A stretch of 60,000 bases of DNA from Branchiostoma floridae (taxonomy: Eukaryota > Chordata > Leptocardii > Amphioxiformes > Branchiostomatidae), in assembly GCF_000003815.2 (NCBI RefSeq), contig NC_049980.1, forward strand, positions 13,471,570-13,531,569, read 5' to 3'. The notes beneath the pieces were generated by a model. That model saw only the letters and a program-made list of their open reading frames with translations. It was not told the origin of the DNA and made no database searches. A program made the translations under genes and the position numbers. Below, one piece after another: positions 1 through 13,200 of the stretch; positions within the stretch are counted from its first letter, which is position 1; each line of letters starts with the position of its first letter.

Positions 1-1246
1 TGTGTTTAGCGTTGAACAGGTGTGGTGTTCATAAACCTGCAGCTGGATATGTGCGATTGTGATGTTTAGTATAAGTTGTGTGTATTCAGATAGCGTCCAG
101 CACCATGGACATAGCTTCTGTATGGACAACTCGCCCAATTAGTGTTTTTGTCGTGTACGTACTGCTGTGCGAGTGTCCTTTACTTTGGGAAAATTAGGAA
201 AATGCCTTCAAACAACCTTCAGTAATAAGTGAATAGTAAAATATAGAAAGAACTGCAAAGCCTAATTTGCATCCCCATTTGTGCGTGGATCAAAGGCGTC
301 GTCTAGCATTCCATAGAGGTACTGCAACTATCTTCCACCATCGACGCTTTACTCCTTCGTTCTCATGTATCAAAAGCACCATCTAAAGATCCTTAATAGG
401 ACTGCAACTATACCCCAAAACAAATCTCTTCTTCAGCTTTCAAACGATACATGTTGCACAATGCTTTTCAAAGGGCTGAGACTTCTGATGACTGTGATGT
501 ACTGCAGTTATAGTAACACTTTCTAGACAACGCTATTGACCCATGAGCATGGCAGTTGAAAATTGCCATTAAACTTGCTTGGCGACGCTTTTATTTTATG
601 AACACAGAAATACTAGATATTTCATTTGTGAAAGAAGTTGCTCATTGCTTGTGAGTTTCTGATGTTCAAAATAAGGATCAAACACACGAATAACCCGATT
701 CAATTCCTTACTTAAGGGAGCGACATATCCTTGGTGCTTAACACTATATAATCATTAAAAAAAGGCGAAATGCAACATTTGTGATCAGCTAACGCATATT
801 TCACTCCCTCTCCCTCCCCATGCAAAAATACACTGCTCAGTACCAACTTGTCGAGTAATGGACCATCTCGAAGTAACCTCCAAAGTGACTACATATTAAT
901 ATATACGTAGACTATCCCTCATCACCCCAATCCGAAATGGAATTTTCCCAAATTTGACCACCCCATGCAAATATTGTCTATTACAAAAGTATTGACATGC
1001 TCTTCAAAATAACCATCCTCCCGTTTTCAGTACGAAATCTGATATCATATCAAATTTAAATTCATTCATTTGGCATTCAAATAACGTAGTAGTAACCCAA
1101 ATCTTTCCTTCGTGGCCTGTAAATTTCAAACAAGTAAAAAATAGTATCCTAACGGCAACATGTCATTCTATGTCAAGAATAGAGTACACATAGTATCAGA
1201 ATATGTGAATGTGCTAATTCTTTATCTTTATTTTTATATCACACAG
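1..1246. other. 5' flank / upstream intron of the mosaic gene, no coding sequence seen
   Basis: This is AT-rich sequence with no open frame resembling an exon. The first coding exon begins with a splice acceptor (tatatcacacag, ending at 1246) only 8 nt before the initiator ATG. The gene must therefore have at least one upstream non-coding exon, either here or outside the window. I cannot place that exon, a TATA box or a transcription start. Confidence 0.5.
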
Positions 1247-1254
1247 AAGCAGGA

Positions 1255-4200
1255 ATGATGTTGAAGGTTCTGTGTATTTCCGTCCTGCTGGTCGGAGTGG
1301 CCCAGAGCTCTCATTTCCGGGGTGCTACCATATCATGGAAAGCTGAACAAAACGTCGTGAGTTTACTTTAACTACAGAAAAGATTCCCATTGCCATATAA
1401 ATCACAGTAAAATCCTGTTTTCGCTTCAGGAACAACATTGCAATGCAGCAGCAAGTTTAAAATACCTACCCCAAGTCCCAAGCAGATATTTGTGATATTT
1501 GAATACACATAAAGAACCCAACACACGTATGGGTGACCTTGTGTGCATTTTTAAAACACGTGCCGTAATGAAGACGCCTTGCCTTTTTACTTCACCTTAA
1601 TTGAGGATGACAAAGCAAGGAGTACTTAATTATCTCATCTGCTTTTTTAAGGTCGACTTTACTTATCGGATTGGCTGGAGAAGGTCTTCGCAATCAAGGT
1701 GTGACCAGAACTCCATTGACAATAGGGACCTGATTTCTGGAGAAGGAACATGGAGATCATCGGCTGGGAACAACCCGGCCTCGTACTACTGTACGGACTA
1801 CAGTGTACAGGAGGACTGGCAACAGGGGGAAGGGTCATTCAGTCTGACATTTCCCGACGCTGGACCACATGTTGTCAGGTATAAAAAAAATCATCTTTGT
1901 CCACAGGGTAGTTCATAAGCAAAACCAGATAAGTCATATCTTCAAACGTCTACGATTATGATATTATTGGAGGCACTCTTGCATGTTTATTGGTGATGGG
2001 GTCTGGGCATGATCGTTTTCTTTCCGACACGCGCAAGGTGCGATTAAGGTTTCCGAGCCTTCACTACCGTGGCCGACAAGTACAAGTTGCTCTACTCCTT
2101 ATTTAGCAGCGCAACACCCATGCCAGTTCTCACGCAGCCCTCTAAATTTAACCATATGACTTCAGACGGACTGGGACAAACTAGTTCATTTGTGCCATTA
2201 TTGTTCTTAGCTTCTTTCCCTTGTAACTTATAAAAAAAATCCTCTGACATAGACACTCCAGCTGTTGTTGGATCACGGTGAGACGTCCGGACGGTTCCAC
2301 TCACTCTCCTGACTGGAATGTGGAGACCCATGTAGAACTTGGGACCAGGTCAGACACCGGTAGGCCCAACTCATCTCCCATCACAGCAAGCTCACCCATA
2401 TACAGGCAAGTTGGTAAAATAGAATAAGCTCAAGAAAGATCCATGCAAAAGTATACCATTGGAAAATGGTGGCCAATTGGCAAAGTACTTTTTCACTTCT
2501 CTTGGCAAATTATTGATATTGACATAGACCTACATAGTTTCAATAATGGGCTCACCTGTCTGGAATAAATACTCACCAAAAACAAAAGAGACGAAATCCA
2601 AAAAGGTATTAGCGTTTGAGATGGTCATTCTCAACTTCCACGAAGGGAACAGAACCTCAATAATATTTATCATTTATCTCATTTTGAGCCCTACTATAAT
2701 TTTGAAACTGTCCTAAATTGATTTTTTATTGTGGTCATTTCTCCAAGTACTTTTAAGTACGAATCGAACGTTGAAAATTCTCCAATCGAACGTTCTCCAA
2801 GTTCTTCCAGTTCGTTACAATATATTATGTATCTGGTGCCGTGCATGTGCGTGTAGCCTTAGGTGGTTAATAGACACCCTGGTACTGCAGCCGATCTTCA
2901 GGTTTAGAACTGTAGGGAATAATTTTGTTTCAGACTTTGAAAGAGAATAAAACAATGCGCAGTCCCATGAGTCTTAACATGCGACACATCACAACCCTTT
3001 TGTCCTGACGGACGCTCAGTTCACCGCCAATGGGTTCGTCTGTGTGATTTAACCCATTGATTTAAACATTTTCCGTCATGCTCATGTGTTGTGTGACTGA
3101 GGTTATAGTTGACGTTACCAGAAGAAAGTACTGTCATTCACTCTGGAAATTGACATATCTTATAACTTGCTAGGATTCAAAACAACTGTGACACTACGAT
3201 CCGCATCCCGTATGAAGACCCTGACGGAGACCAGGTGAAGTGCAGGTACGCATCTGTGTACGGGGAGTGTGGCGAAGCATGCGATCCACTGCCTTATTCA
3301 ACACTAGATGAGGTAAGCAATCATATTCAGTATTGATCATCTGGCCTTCTTCAGCTGTCACAGTGAGCATTGAGACTATGGTTAACAGTGCTACAAAAGT
3401 ATCTGATAGCCGATCAATAATGACGTCGGAAAATCTCCAAGCAGATGTAAAGATTTCAAAGTCATTCTCGGTCTTTCATGCTTGTAGATTAGCATACATG
3501 TAGTTTGCCCTAATTATAAGACTACAAGGATGGCCAGGTACTCATGAACACGTATCTTTTAAACCTCGATGTTATTTCTATGAATTGCTCAAGTGTGTAT
3601 GATAAACAGACTGACAGAAGTGTATTCAATGTAATAATAAAGATATTGAAAACAAAGCCTCTTTTCACCAGGACAACTGCACCATCACTTACGACACGTC
3701 ACGAGGAATCCTGCAGCCGGGATGGTACGCGGTTTCACTCGTCCTTGAGGATTACCCTACCAGCGGGGCCCAGCACCGTGTCAAGCGACAGTCCTGGTGG
3801 ACAACACAACAACCATGGTGGGGATGGCCAACAGCAACGGAGACAACCACTGAAAGTACTACCTGGTACCCGTGGTGGAGAACCACTCGAGGATGGAGGT
3901 GGTGGACCACGGAACCCAGCACATCAGCGCCGGCTACGACTCCAGCGCCAACTACTGAAAGTACTACCTGGTACCCGTGGTGGAGAACCACTCGAGGATG
4001 GAGGTGGTGGACCACGGAACCCAGCACATCAGCGCCGGCTACGACTCCAGCGCCAACTACTGAAAGTACTACCTGGTACCCGTGGTGGAGAACCACTCGA
4101 GGATGGAGGTGGTGGACCACGGAACCCAGCACAACAACTGCGACTTCAACTACGACTCCAGCGGCAACCACTGAAACTACTACCTGGTACCCGTGGTGGT

Positions 4201-7200
4201 GGACCACTCGAGGGTGGGGGTGGTGGACCACGGAACCAACTACAACAGCTCCGGCTACGACTCCAGAGCCAACCACTGAAGGTTCTACCTGGTACCCGTG
4301 GTGGAGAACAACTCGAGGATGGGGATGGTGGACCACGGAACCCAGTACAACAACTCCGGCTACAACTCCGGCAGCGCCAACCACTGAAAGTACAACCTGG
4401 CCCTGGTATACCGTGTGGGGGACCACTCAACTATGGGGATGGTGGACCACTGAACAGAGTACAACAACTCCGGTAACGACTCCAGCGCCAACCACTGAAA
4501 GTACAACCTGGTACCCGTGGTGGAGGACCACTCGAGGATGGGGATGGTGGACCACTGGCTGGGGTACAGATGCACCGACATGGGCTACCCAGCCTGAATT
4601 TCCAGTTTCCCACGGGACTCCCATGAGCCGTATTCCACTGCAGTTTCTGGTTTATGGTTAGCAAATGAGTTTGTACCTATCTATCGTCCACTAGCAAGTC
4701 CTGAAGTTCATACAGCATCCATGATCTTTTATTGTACAGCATTTTATCGGATATTCATAGTTTCCTATTGACTCGAGTCTTGGGCGTGCTGGTATATGAT
4801 TTAGCTCATTATTTGATTTGGCTCATTTCTATGTCACTCAGTGCTCAAGACGTTCAGTGAATATTACGTTTAACATATACAGTACAGACGCACAAACATT
4901 TCAACTATTGGTAATGATAGTAATAAACCTAACCTTCGAGCAAGTGGAATGCTAAACCGTATCAACAATTTAATATATAAAATCATGCATGTATTATATT
5001 CGATTGTGCCCTATACCAGTTTACACAGCCAACACCCAGTGCCAGGAGCAGCCCGAGTTGGTAGGGTCGTCACCACAGGACAACGAGTGTATCGCCATAG
5101 CAGACGGACAGACATACATCACTTCTATTGAAGCAGAAAGTCGTACATCCGGTGCTGCGTATGTTAATTTCCTAGTTTTCCACTTCAACAGTGCCAATGA
5201 TTGAATTGAAATGAGAACCTGCCTAATTCTTTGGTGATGATTTAGGACATGTTTAGTCTCAACGCCGGACAGAAGAGTCAACCGTAACAAATGATGTTGC
5301 TAATCGTTCTCATGTGCCCCGTTCTATGAAGATTAATTACTGAGTGACCGAAACGGGATTTTTGTGACCGTTGATTTCATAATTTTGATATGGCGCTAGA
5401 TGTAAAGTATGATTTAAGAGACAGTAAAGCACACAAAACTTGAAAAGATACATTCTTTTTCTGTTAATTCGTTGAAGGATAGATCTGTAATAAATTTGGT
5501 CGCTCAGTGTGTGTGGCCTGTAGTGGAAAGGGTTGTAACTCAACTAACTGGATTTTCAGACATTGTCAGAATTTATGTATGCTTAAAAAATATTCTTTCA
5601 GCCATTTAAATACTAATCGCTGAGCATCTGCGAAATATCACTAAGATTACTGACTAGATACTGATTTCTTTATCTGGTAACAATGTAATTCCGTAGGATC
5701 ACTGAAATCTTGACCGTGTCTCCACCGGGGTTGACCAAATCACAAGTTCAGATTGACCCAAACAATCCTCAGCGGTCCCACGTCAACATAACTTGGACAC
5801 CTGCCCAGTCCCAGAGAGGACAACACATCTTCTGCTTCCACGCAGAAGATACAAACGGGTATGAGCTGTGTCTTTCTTGTGTCTTGCGTTATATTTCAGC
5901 TGCCTGGTTGATGCAATGTAGGAGTAAAAACGACTGATTAGGCTCGCGTGTAGAAGAAAACGCAGACTCGCGATTTGGTATTAGACGGATGACGTTTTTG
6001 CCCAACTCACGCAAGTTAATGAAAGACTGTGCTCTTGCGAGAGCAGAATTTGCAATTAAGAGTTTGGAATGGAGTCTAGTGTCATTTGGCCTTTCCTCTA
6101 TTGAAAAATCCTCATAGCCCGCAATTTAGACAAAAGCTATATTTACAGCCCGGAAATCATTTCAATGTAAACATTTTTGACTGTCACTTTTCGATCACGC
6201 AGGTTGACTTCCGAGCAACGTTGTGTTACCCTTCTGGTTGGAGGTAAGTATTAAATTTTTTATATCTCCTCCAGCTTATGAACATGGTAAAATCCTTATT
6301 GGGAGGTACATGTAAGTGAAGTAACGTTGATGGTGCTGTTTATACCGCAAGATTCTCAAGAATGGAAATACGGCGCAGATAGCACCGGTTATGTATTTCT
6401 AGATGAAAAATGGAGATATAGTTTTGGGTGTGTCTGTGTGTCTGTGTGTCTGTGTGTTTGTGTGTCCGGAATTTTGTAGTGAGCCTAACTCAAGAACCTC
6501 TGGATGGATTACGATGATATTTGGTTTGTGGGTAGGTGTTGGAAAGACAAAGGTCAAGGTCAATTTTGCGCCACCTGGTATGTGACCTTGGTACTGCAGC
6601 AAAAATTCATTTTTTTATCTTTTGAACTGGATGTGCTATGGTCTTGATTTTTGGATGGCAGATAGCTTGTGACATAAGGGGTATGTGGTGTATATTTGGT
6701 CCCCCTAGCAGGTTGCTCTGGAACTGCAGGGACATTTTTGTCAAAATCTTCTAAAGTGGATAACTGAAGAAGGGAACGACAAATTTACATCATATTTGGT
6801 ATGTAGGTAGCTTTGACAGAGATGCACATCATGAAGTGCAAATTATGCAAACTGACACTTAATTTGCATATTTAATGAGGAAAATTGTATTTGCAGTGTT
6901 TCCTTTATAGAACTCAAATGCATGCAATATATGTAGTTTGTGGCAGGTGGAACATTATCAGATACCAATTATGCAAATAAGTCCTTAATTTGCATAATTA
7001 ATGCAAAAAGTGTCATAATTTATCAATATGGTAAATGATTGGACAATCAACATAGTGACCAGCGTAGGTTATTTACAGGTGTACATAACTAAGCATAGAT
7101 TATGCAAATATGGAAGTCATTAACATAATCAGACTATTTCATTGAGATATGAGGTCTCCGAACTCTTGTTAAAACTGTTATGATTGCTTTCCATGTTTCT

Positions 7201-10200
7201 GTTGTAGACACGTCTCCTGACGCGGTTCCTCAAACATTGGCGCCTGTTGGATTCATTGATGCCACGAACAGGACAGAATGGACGATTGAGTTCGATACCG
7301 AGGTACAGTAAACAGTAGCTGGCTGTAGAGTCATCAACGTTGTCACCTCAGTAGCATCAATGCTGTATTGACTTTGTCTTGTGCTGTTTTCAATTAAACA
7401 GTCTAGAATTTGTTTTCACTTCATTTACGTATTAGTTCATAGTTTTTTTTATCAAATACCTGTCGGACTAAGATCTTGCTCAATCAATGACGAAAAATAG
7501 TGGATGCTGCCTTAAACGCCCGACCGTTTACAAATCTAGCCACTTACTTGAGTTACTGTTAACCGTATCTATGAGACCTTGGTCACTTTATTTAGATACT
7601 AAAAACCCTTTGAAGATAACGCTACAGCTCCCTTATCTTATATGGGCTTGCCCATTTGTATTGCAATTGATACTAAGTATTACAAAATAAACAACTTAAT
7701 ATCTCCTTTTCCCAAAGATCCAACGACCTTCATCTTCAAGGTATATCCGATTCTACAACAGTAGCCATGATCAAATCCACGTCATCAACACTAGAACCTC
7801 CTCAGATGTGTCAGTCAACAACCGAACCCTGACGTTCTGGACACCTCCGTACACATTCGACACCGGTGACTTCTTCATCCTCATGGACCAGGGAGCTGTA
7901 GTGGGTCTGCACGGCTGTGCTAGAGAGGGGCCTGCGTTTCCGGGCATCAGCGACAGAAGTGTGTGGACCTTCTCACACACTCTTACCTGTAACAGAGCCA
8001 TGGACCTATTCTTCGTGCTGGACGGGTCCGGGAGTGTGAGCAGTGCAGAGTTCAGCCAGATGAAGACGTTTGCTGCTAACGTGGTCAACACATTTGACAT
8101 CAGTCCGACCACTACCAGGATTGGCGCAGTGCAGTATAGTGGTTCCCAAACGTAAGTACATTGAAACAATCACAAAGAAACTGATTGAGGATGATACCAG
8201 AGCTACGAAAACAAAACTTCAATAGATATTACATTCAAAACGTTTGTAGGTGCTACTATGCTTTTAAGTTTTTATGTTTAACTCATGAGATTATGGTTAG
8301 CAATATAAAGTTTGAGTACTAACCGCTTCAACGAGAATGGCGTATGCACTTCAAACTTGCAGTATGCACTTCAACCTTGGAAATCACGCAGACAAATGGT
8401 CTACTATCAACGCGATCAACAACATCGGGAAACGGGGAGGAGGTACACAGACTGGAGCAGCTATACAATTCACTCGGACGAATGCTGCATGGAGGGCTTC
8501 ACCTGTTCCGAAAGTGAGTATCCTCACGTGCAATCTGCATAACATATGGACAATATCATAACCACTTGAATACACAATAACGGAAAGTTATATAGAACGT
8601 TACCCAATCATTTTCACAAGCAGTCAAGTGCTTGTAATGATACTCATCCACCCAGTTATCACACTGTGATACCTAAATGTATCTCCTCAAGCCTTTACCA
8701 TCTGCAAAACCTCAAAACAACTTAATTTCGTGCTAAAATCACAAAACCCATTCAACAATAAAACTGATGGTACTATCCAATAACCAATGCCCCCAAAGAA
8801 GAAGCGAAGCCACCGCAATGTACGTGGAGACGTCAGATATATCTAAAGACAAAACACTGTACCTGTATCGGTCTGACACCCACAGTTAGCGCTCAGGCAT
8901 AAATTTGCAAACGAATAAAATATAACTCAACTACGTCATAGATATAGATCACGCCCAGCTACAGCATTATTTTGACTATTATTTTGTTGTACTTCTCGCA
9001 GGTGATGATTGTGGTGACTGATGGTCAGTCCGGAGACAATGTCCAGACCCCGGCTCAGGCCCTCACGGCGGACGGTGTATCCGTCTATGCCATCGGTGTG
9101 GGTAACTACGACAGGACTGAGCTGGAACAGATTGCCAACGATCCCGGAAACCCTGGCAAAGTGATCGGGCTGAACGACTTCAACGCCCTGACACAGCAGA
9201 TTGACCAGATTGCCGCTGTAGTCTGCCACGGTGAGTTATATCCTGAAGCTTTCAGAAGCACATCAGATAAGTTTTTTTGGATGCCTTTCAGAAATCCATA
9301 TTATAACATGCCAGAGAAATCCAAGCCATGAATAACATTTTTTTTTTGTTTCACATCTGACGTAAGATTTGCTTTGTTCCACATTTTCTGTGTTAACCCT
9401 AGATGAGTGCTTGTCTCAGCCCTGTCAAAATGGAGGCCATTGTATCGACGGAGATAATCGCTACAGTTGTCAGTGTGCGCCTGGCTACACCGGGGTTAAC
9501 TGTGAGACACGTGAGTACATCAGACGTCTAGACATGTACTTATTTGTAAGAAAATAGCAATATGTAACAAAGAAATACTTTGGGAAATACATGTAGTACC
9601 AGTTTCGGAACTAGTTGTTTCGATTTTCTCAACGTTATTGTGCAGTGAAGTCCAGTAGAACTAAACTCTAACCATAAACTCAGTCTTTTATTTTCCATGT
9701 ATTTTCACATTTTCTGCTCAAAAGAAATGACTGATGAAAATTGCGGGCGTTTCTGAAACAGTTTGCACAATAAGTTCTTACCTAGTAGAAGCAGTTGAAT
9801 TATTTCGGTTCTTGATTTACATGTATCTGTATGGTTTTGTGTAGTGGACGGGGCTACTTGCGAGGCCTGGGGAGACCCCCACTACACAACATTTGACGGG
9901 CGGGTGCATCACTTTCAAGGATCGTGTGACTACGTGCTGGCTGAACACTGCGGTAACACCACAGACTTCAGGGTAGAGGTTACCAACGAGCCGTGCGGCA
10001 GCAGCTCCCGTGTGTCCTGTACCAGGACCGTGTACATGGACGTGAAGGGGTACAGGATTTCCATCCTTCAGGGCAAGGAAGTTTTGGTAGGTTTAATTAC
10101 ATCCTTGTAAAATGGAAGTATCATTTTGGTCAATACTATGTTAATGTTTTGCATATTTTTGGGTCAGCATGTTAAGTTTAGACGATCTGGACGGAATGTG

Positions 10201-13200
10201 TTAACAATGGTATGTGGGCAGGTCTATGGGAAGAAGAAGCCAAAACTTATAAGGTCCCTCATCGGCCACCCTTGGTACTGCAACGGAACTTCCGTTTTTT
10301 TGTATATTTTGCCTTGGAAATTACATTTTGGGGGTTGGGGTGGGGGTGGTGTAGTTTGGGCAGCTTGTTTGATATTAACTTAACATTTGCTTCATTTCAA
10401 AATGATACATAATTTTCAGTGATTGAAATTAAAAGCCGCAGTTGTATCGTAATTGCGCATGCATTCATTTCCATTGTTGGTAACTATTAATGACATTAAC
10501 ATACTTATGCCCAACTTAGGTCGATGGAGTTCGCTACACACCACCGTTCAACCTAAATGACACTGTCTGGGGAAGCTACAGCGGTATGTTCGTACTACTG
10601 AAGACTGACACGTCCGTCAAAGTTTTCTACGACGGCTCCCATTACGCAAAAGTAAGTAAAAGCTTGTAGCGGTGATATCAATGATTTGGGGCTATTATAT
10701 CGTATTTCAGTACATAACACTCAGTCACTTTGCTCCAAACAGCTCAGTACTCTTCGTAGGAATCGACAAGTTGTGTCGAAAAGGATTTGGTTGATTTAGT
10801 ATAGGGGTATTGCTAGACCCATTATGGTCATTATGGTCATTCGGTAAAGAATGTTAACATTACAACAATCATTATAGTTCTTTGTCTTCAAATACATTTG
10901 CTGTGTGATACTCAAGAGTAGCACGAACCCATAAAGTGGTAAATTGTAAAAGTTCTTCTTCATTCCCTATTCAGGTGTTCGTGCCCGGGACCTACAGGAA
11001 CCAAATGTGCGGATTGTGCGGGGATTTTGACGGTTACCAGGGTAACGACTTCATGACGTCATACGGCTGGGTCACAGGGGATCTAAACACATTCGGGGAG
11101 AGCTGGGCCACGAGCTGGTCAAGGTTGGCTTCGTCTTTGTCATTTTCTCAATGTTAAGAAAACAGTTATCATTGAAATTCGATCTATATGCAATGGTCCA
11201 AACTGGACAAGAACAAAACATGTTATTTACAAGAACTAGTTACAAGTTTGGCTACCTTACGTTTAAACTCGAGCGTGCGTAGTTCATACCGCGAACCCGA
11301 TTATTGTGTCCACTTGCATCAATCTGCTTTAAATTCTGTTTAGCTGCACGGGTGGTGGAACCGACGACGGCCTGTCCACATCAGCGCCTCCTGGTGTCTG
11401 CGATAATGTACTGCAGCAGACAGTGGCGGGTCCGGCCATGTGCGGCATCCTGACCGAACCTAACGGTACCTTCAGCGTCTGCGAGAACGTAATTGACCTC
11501 GGCGTGTTCTACGATTCCTGTGTGTTCGACGTCTGCGCTAACAGTGGAGACGCAGCACAGCTGTGCCAGAACCTGGAGTCTGCGGCCCATGCCTGCACGT
11601 GGGCGGGGTTTCCTGGCCTGTCATGGAGGAGACAAGACCTTTGTCGTAAGTACAACCAGAAGTTTGTGATATGTCGTTTTGTGAAGTATGGACTTAACCT
11701 CTTTACGCATGATTGCTATGATATACTGAATGGAACTGAATGTAATGATATATGTCATGATTATATACCGTCCCTGGATGTAAAAAACAAGGAATGGAAA
11801 TGCATTGAAAAGACGTATTTTGGTAAATTTGTCTTTGAGTCAATACAAGCTAATTCTTCCAAAAATATTTTCTTCAGACTTTATACAAGTTGTCTGTACA
11901 GGCAATCTCTACCAACTATGACACTACAAAACTCTTGTTAATTTTTGTAGATGGTAGATGTTGAATACATTACATGCGATGGCAGGATGATGTCAAAGTG
12001 CTTTCTCCATTAGCCTTGTCCTGTGGACCTAACAGCACGTACTCAGCCTGTACCAGCGCGTGTCCTAACACATGCTCCAGTCTCAACGAGGAGGCTAACT
12101 GTGTGGACATCTGTGTGGAGGGGTGTGAGTGTAACTCCGGGTTGGTACTGAGTGGAGACTCGTGCATTCATCCCGATGAGTGTGGATGTCAGCGCAACGG
12201 ACGGTACTTTGAGGTGATTATCAAACTACATTTAGAAGATTTCACACATATTGATCAAATGAAATATATTCATATTCATCATTGCACTTTATCAATGGGT
12301 ATTTTCATTGCAAAGTCACACATATCCATCCCAACCCAATATCAGGCAACAGGACATGTGTGGCACAATGGTTAAATCTATTGGCCGTCAAGTCGTGGTC
12401 TAAAAAGGACACTTAAGGGTCCATCATCGGGCAAATTTATCGCCGTTTCCCCAGCCCTCCCTCATATGACAGTGGGGATTTTCAGTTGCAAAAAAACCGC
12501 TCAATTTTCAATTTTTAAGAATTCGGCAACCTTCTGGTGACCAAAAATACGGCTGAAAATCCTGGAACGTGTATCTGAAGTTTCATACGGTTTACAATGC
12601 CCCATATCTATACTGCTATGCTGTAGGTTGATGACGTCTGGGGTGAACCAGGGAATCTTCAATGTACATGCCAAAGTCGGGGAAGCATTTCCTGCACCAG
12701 CATAGCCTGTGAAGACGAGTTCAAATGGGCCGTGCACGACTATGATTACAGATGCTACTGCCCTCATCAGCACCAATGTACAGGTAGGAATCTTAGAGTT
12801 GTTTGTCAGTGTTCACGTATAGTGTAATCGGTCATTGATGCATATATCTGTGTGTTGAGCTTTAAATGTTGACTAATGTTTTAAAATTCTAGCTCCAGAG
12901 AAGCCGTCTGATCTGACTTTGGTGACCACAAGCGAAACGACTATAGCGGTGTCATGGTCACCCTCATTATTCACAGACGGTTACCGTGTCAACGCTACAG
13001 CACTAGATGGGCATCTCGTGGGTAGAGGTTATGTAAGTACATTTTCATGTATTGCTCTCTCTAGGTAGGTATTACTATACAGAGGAATTCCGTTCACGAA
13101 TGAATATCCATGAATGAATCACAGAAGTCAAACATTGTGTGAAGAGAAAATCCATCGGAATGCTCAGTTTCATCGAATATCTATGATAATTATATGTTAT

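Larger units (their letters stand above)
1255..7302 (+). other. N-terminal extracellular region of the mosaic protein (exons 1-8)
   Basis: Mature sequence begins [10 protein letters not shown]. The FRG-x-x-ISW start, and a later block ending [10 protein letters not shown] / [13 protein letters not shown] (5697-6243), resemble a conserved extracellular region I have seen in uncharacterised marine invertebrate proteins. I cannot give it a Pfam name. Cysteines are spread through exons 2, 3, 5, 6 and 7. Exon 4 inserts a long Thr/Trp-rich repeat into this region (listed separately). A dibasic RVKR site, matching the furin R-X-K/R-R consensus, lies at about residues 192-195, just before the repeat. 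Exon 7 is only 41 nt, yet it completes the LTSEQRC motif in frame, which supports the splice model. Confidence 0.7.

Noticed and set aside
3544-4476. 310-codon plus-strand frame and 224-codon minus-strand frame over the repeat
   Set aside because: Both are shadows of the true Thr/Trp-rich frame. Only that frame joins in phase to exons 3174-3312 and 5029-5158 and continues a recognisable extracellular region.
7808-9331. A separate small VWA gene starting at the Met near 7808
   Set aside because: The exon is open from its acceptor at 7718 and joins in phase to the upstream exons; the Met is internal.
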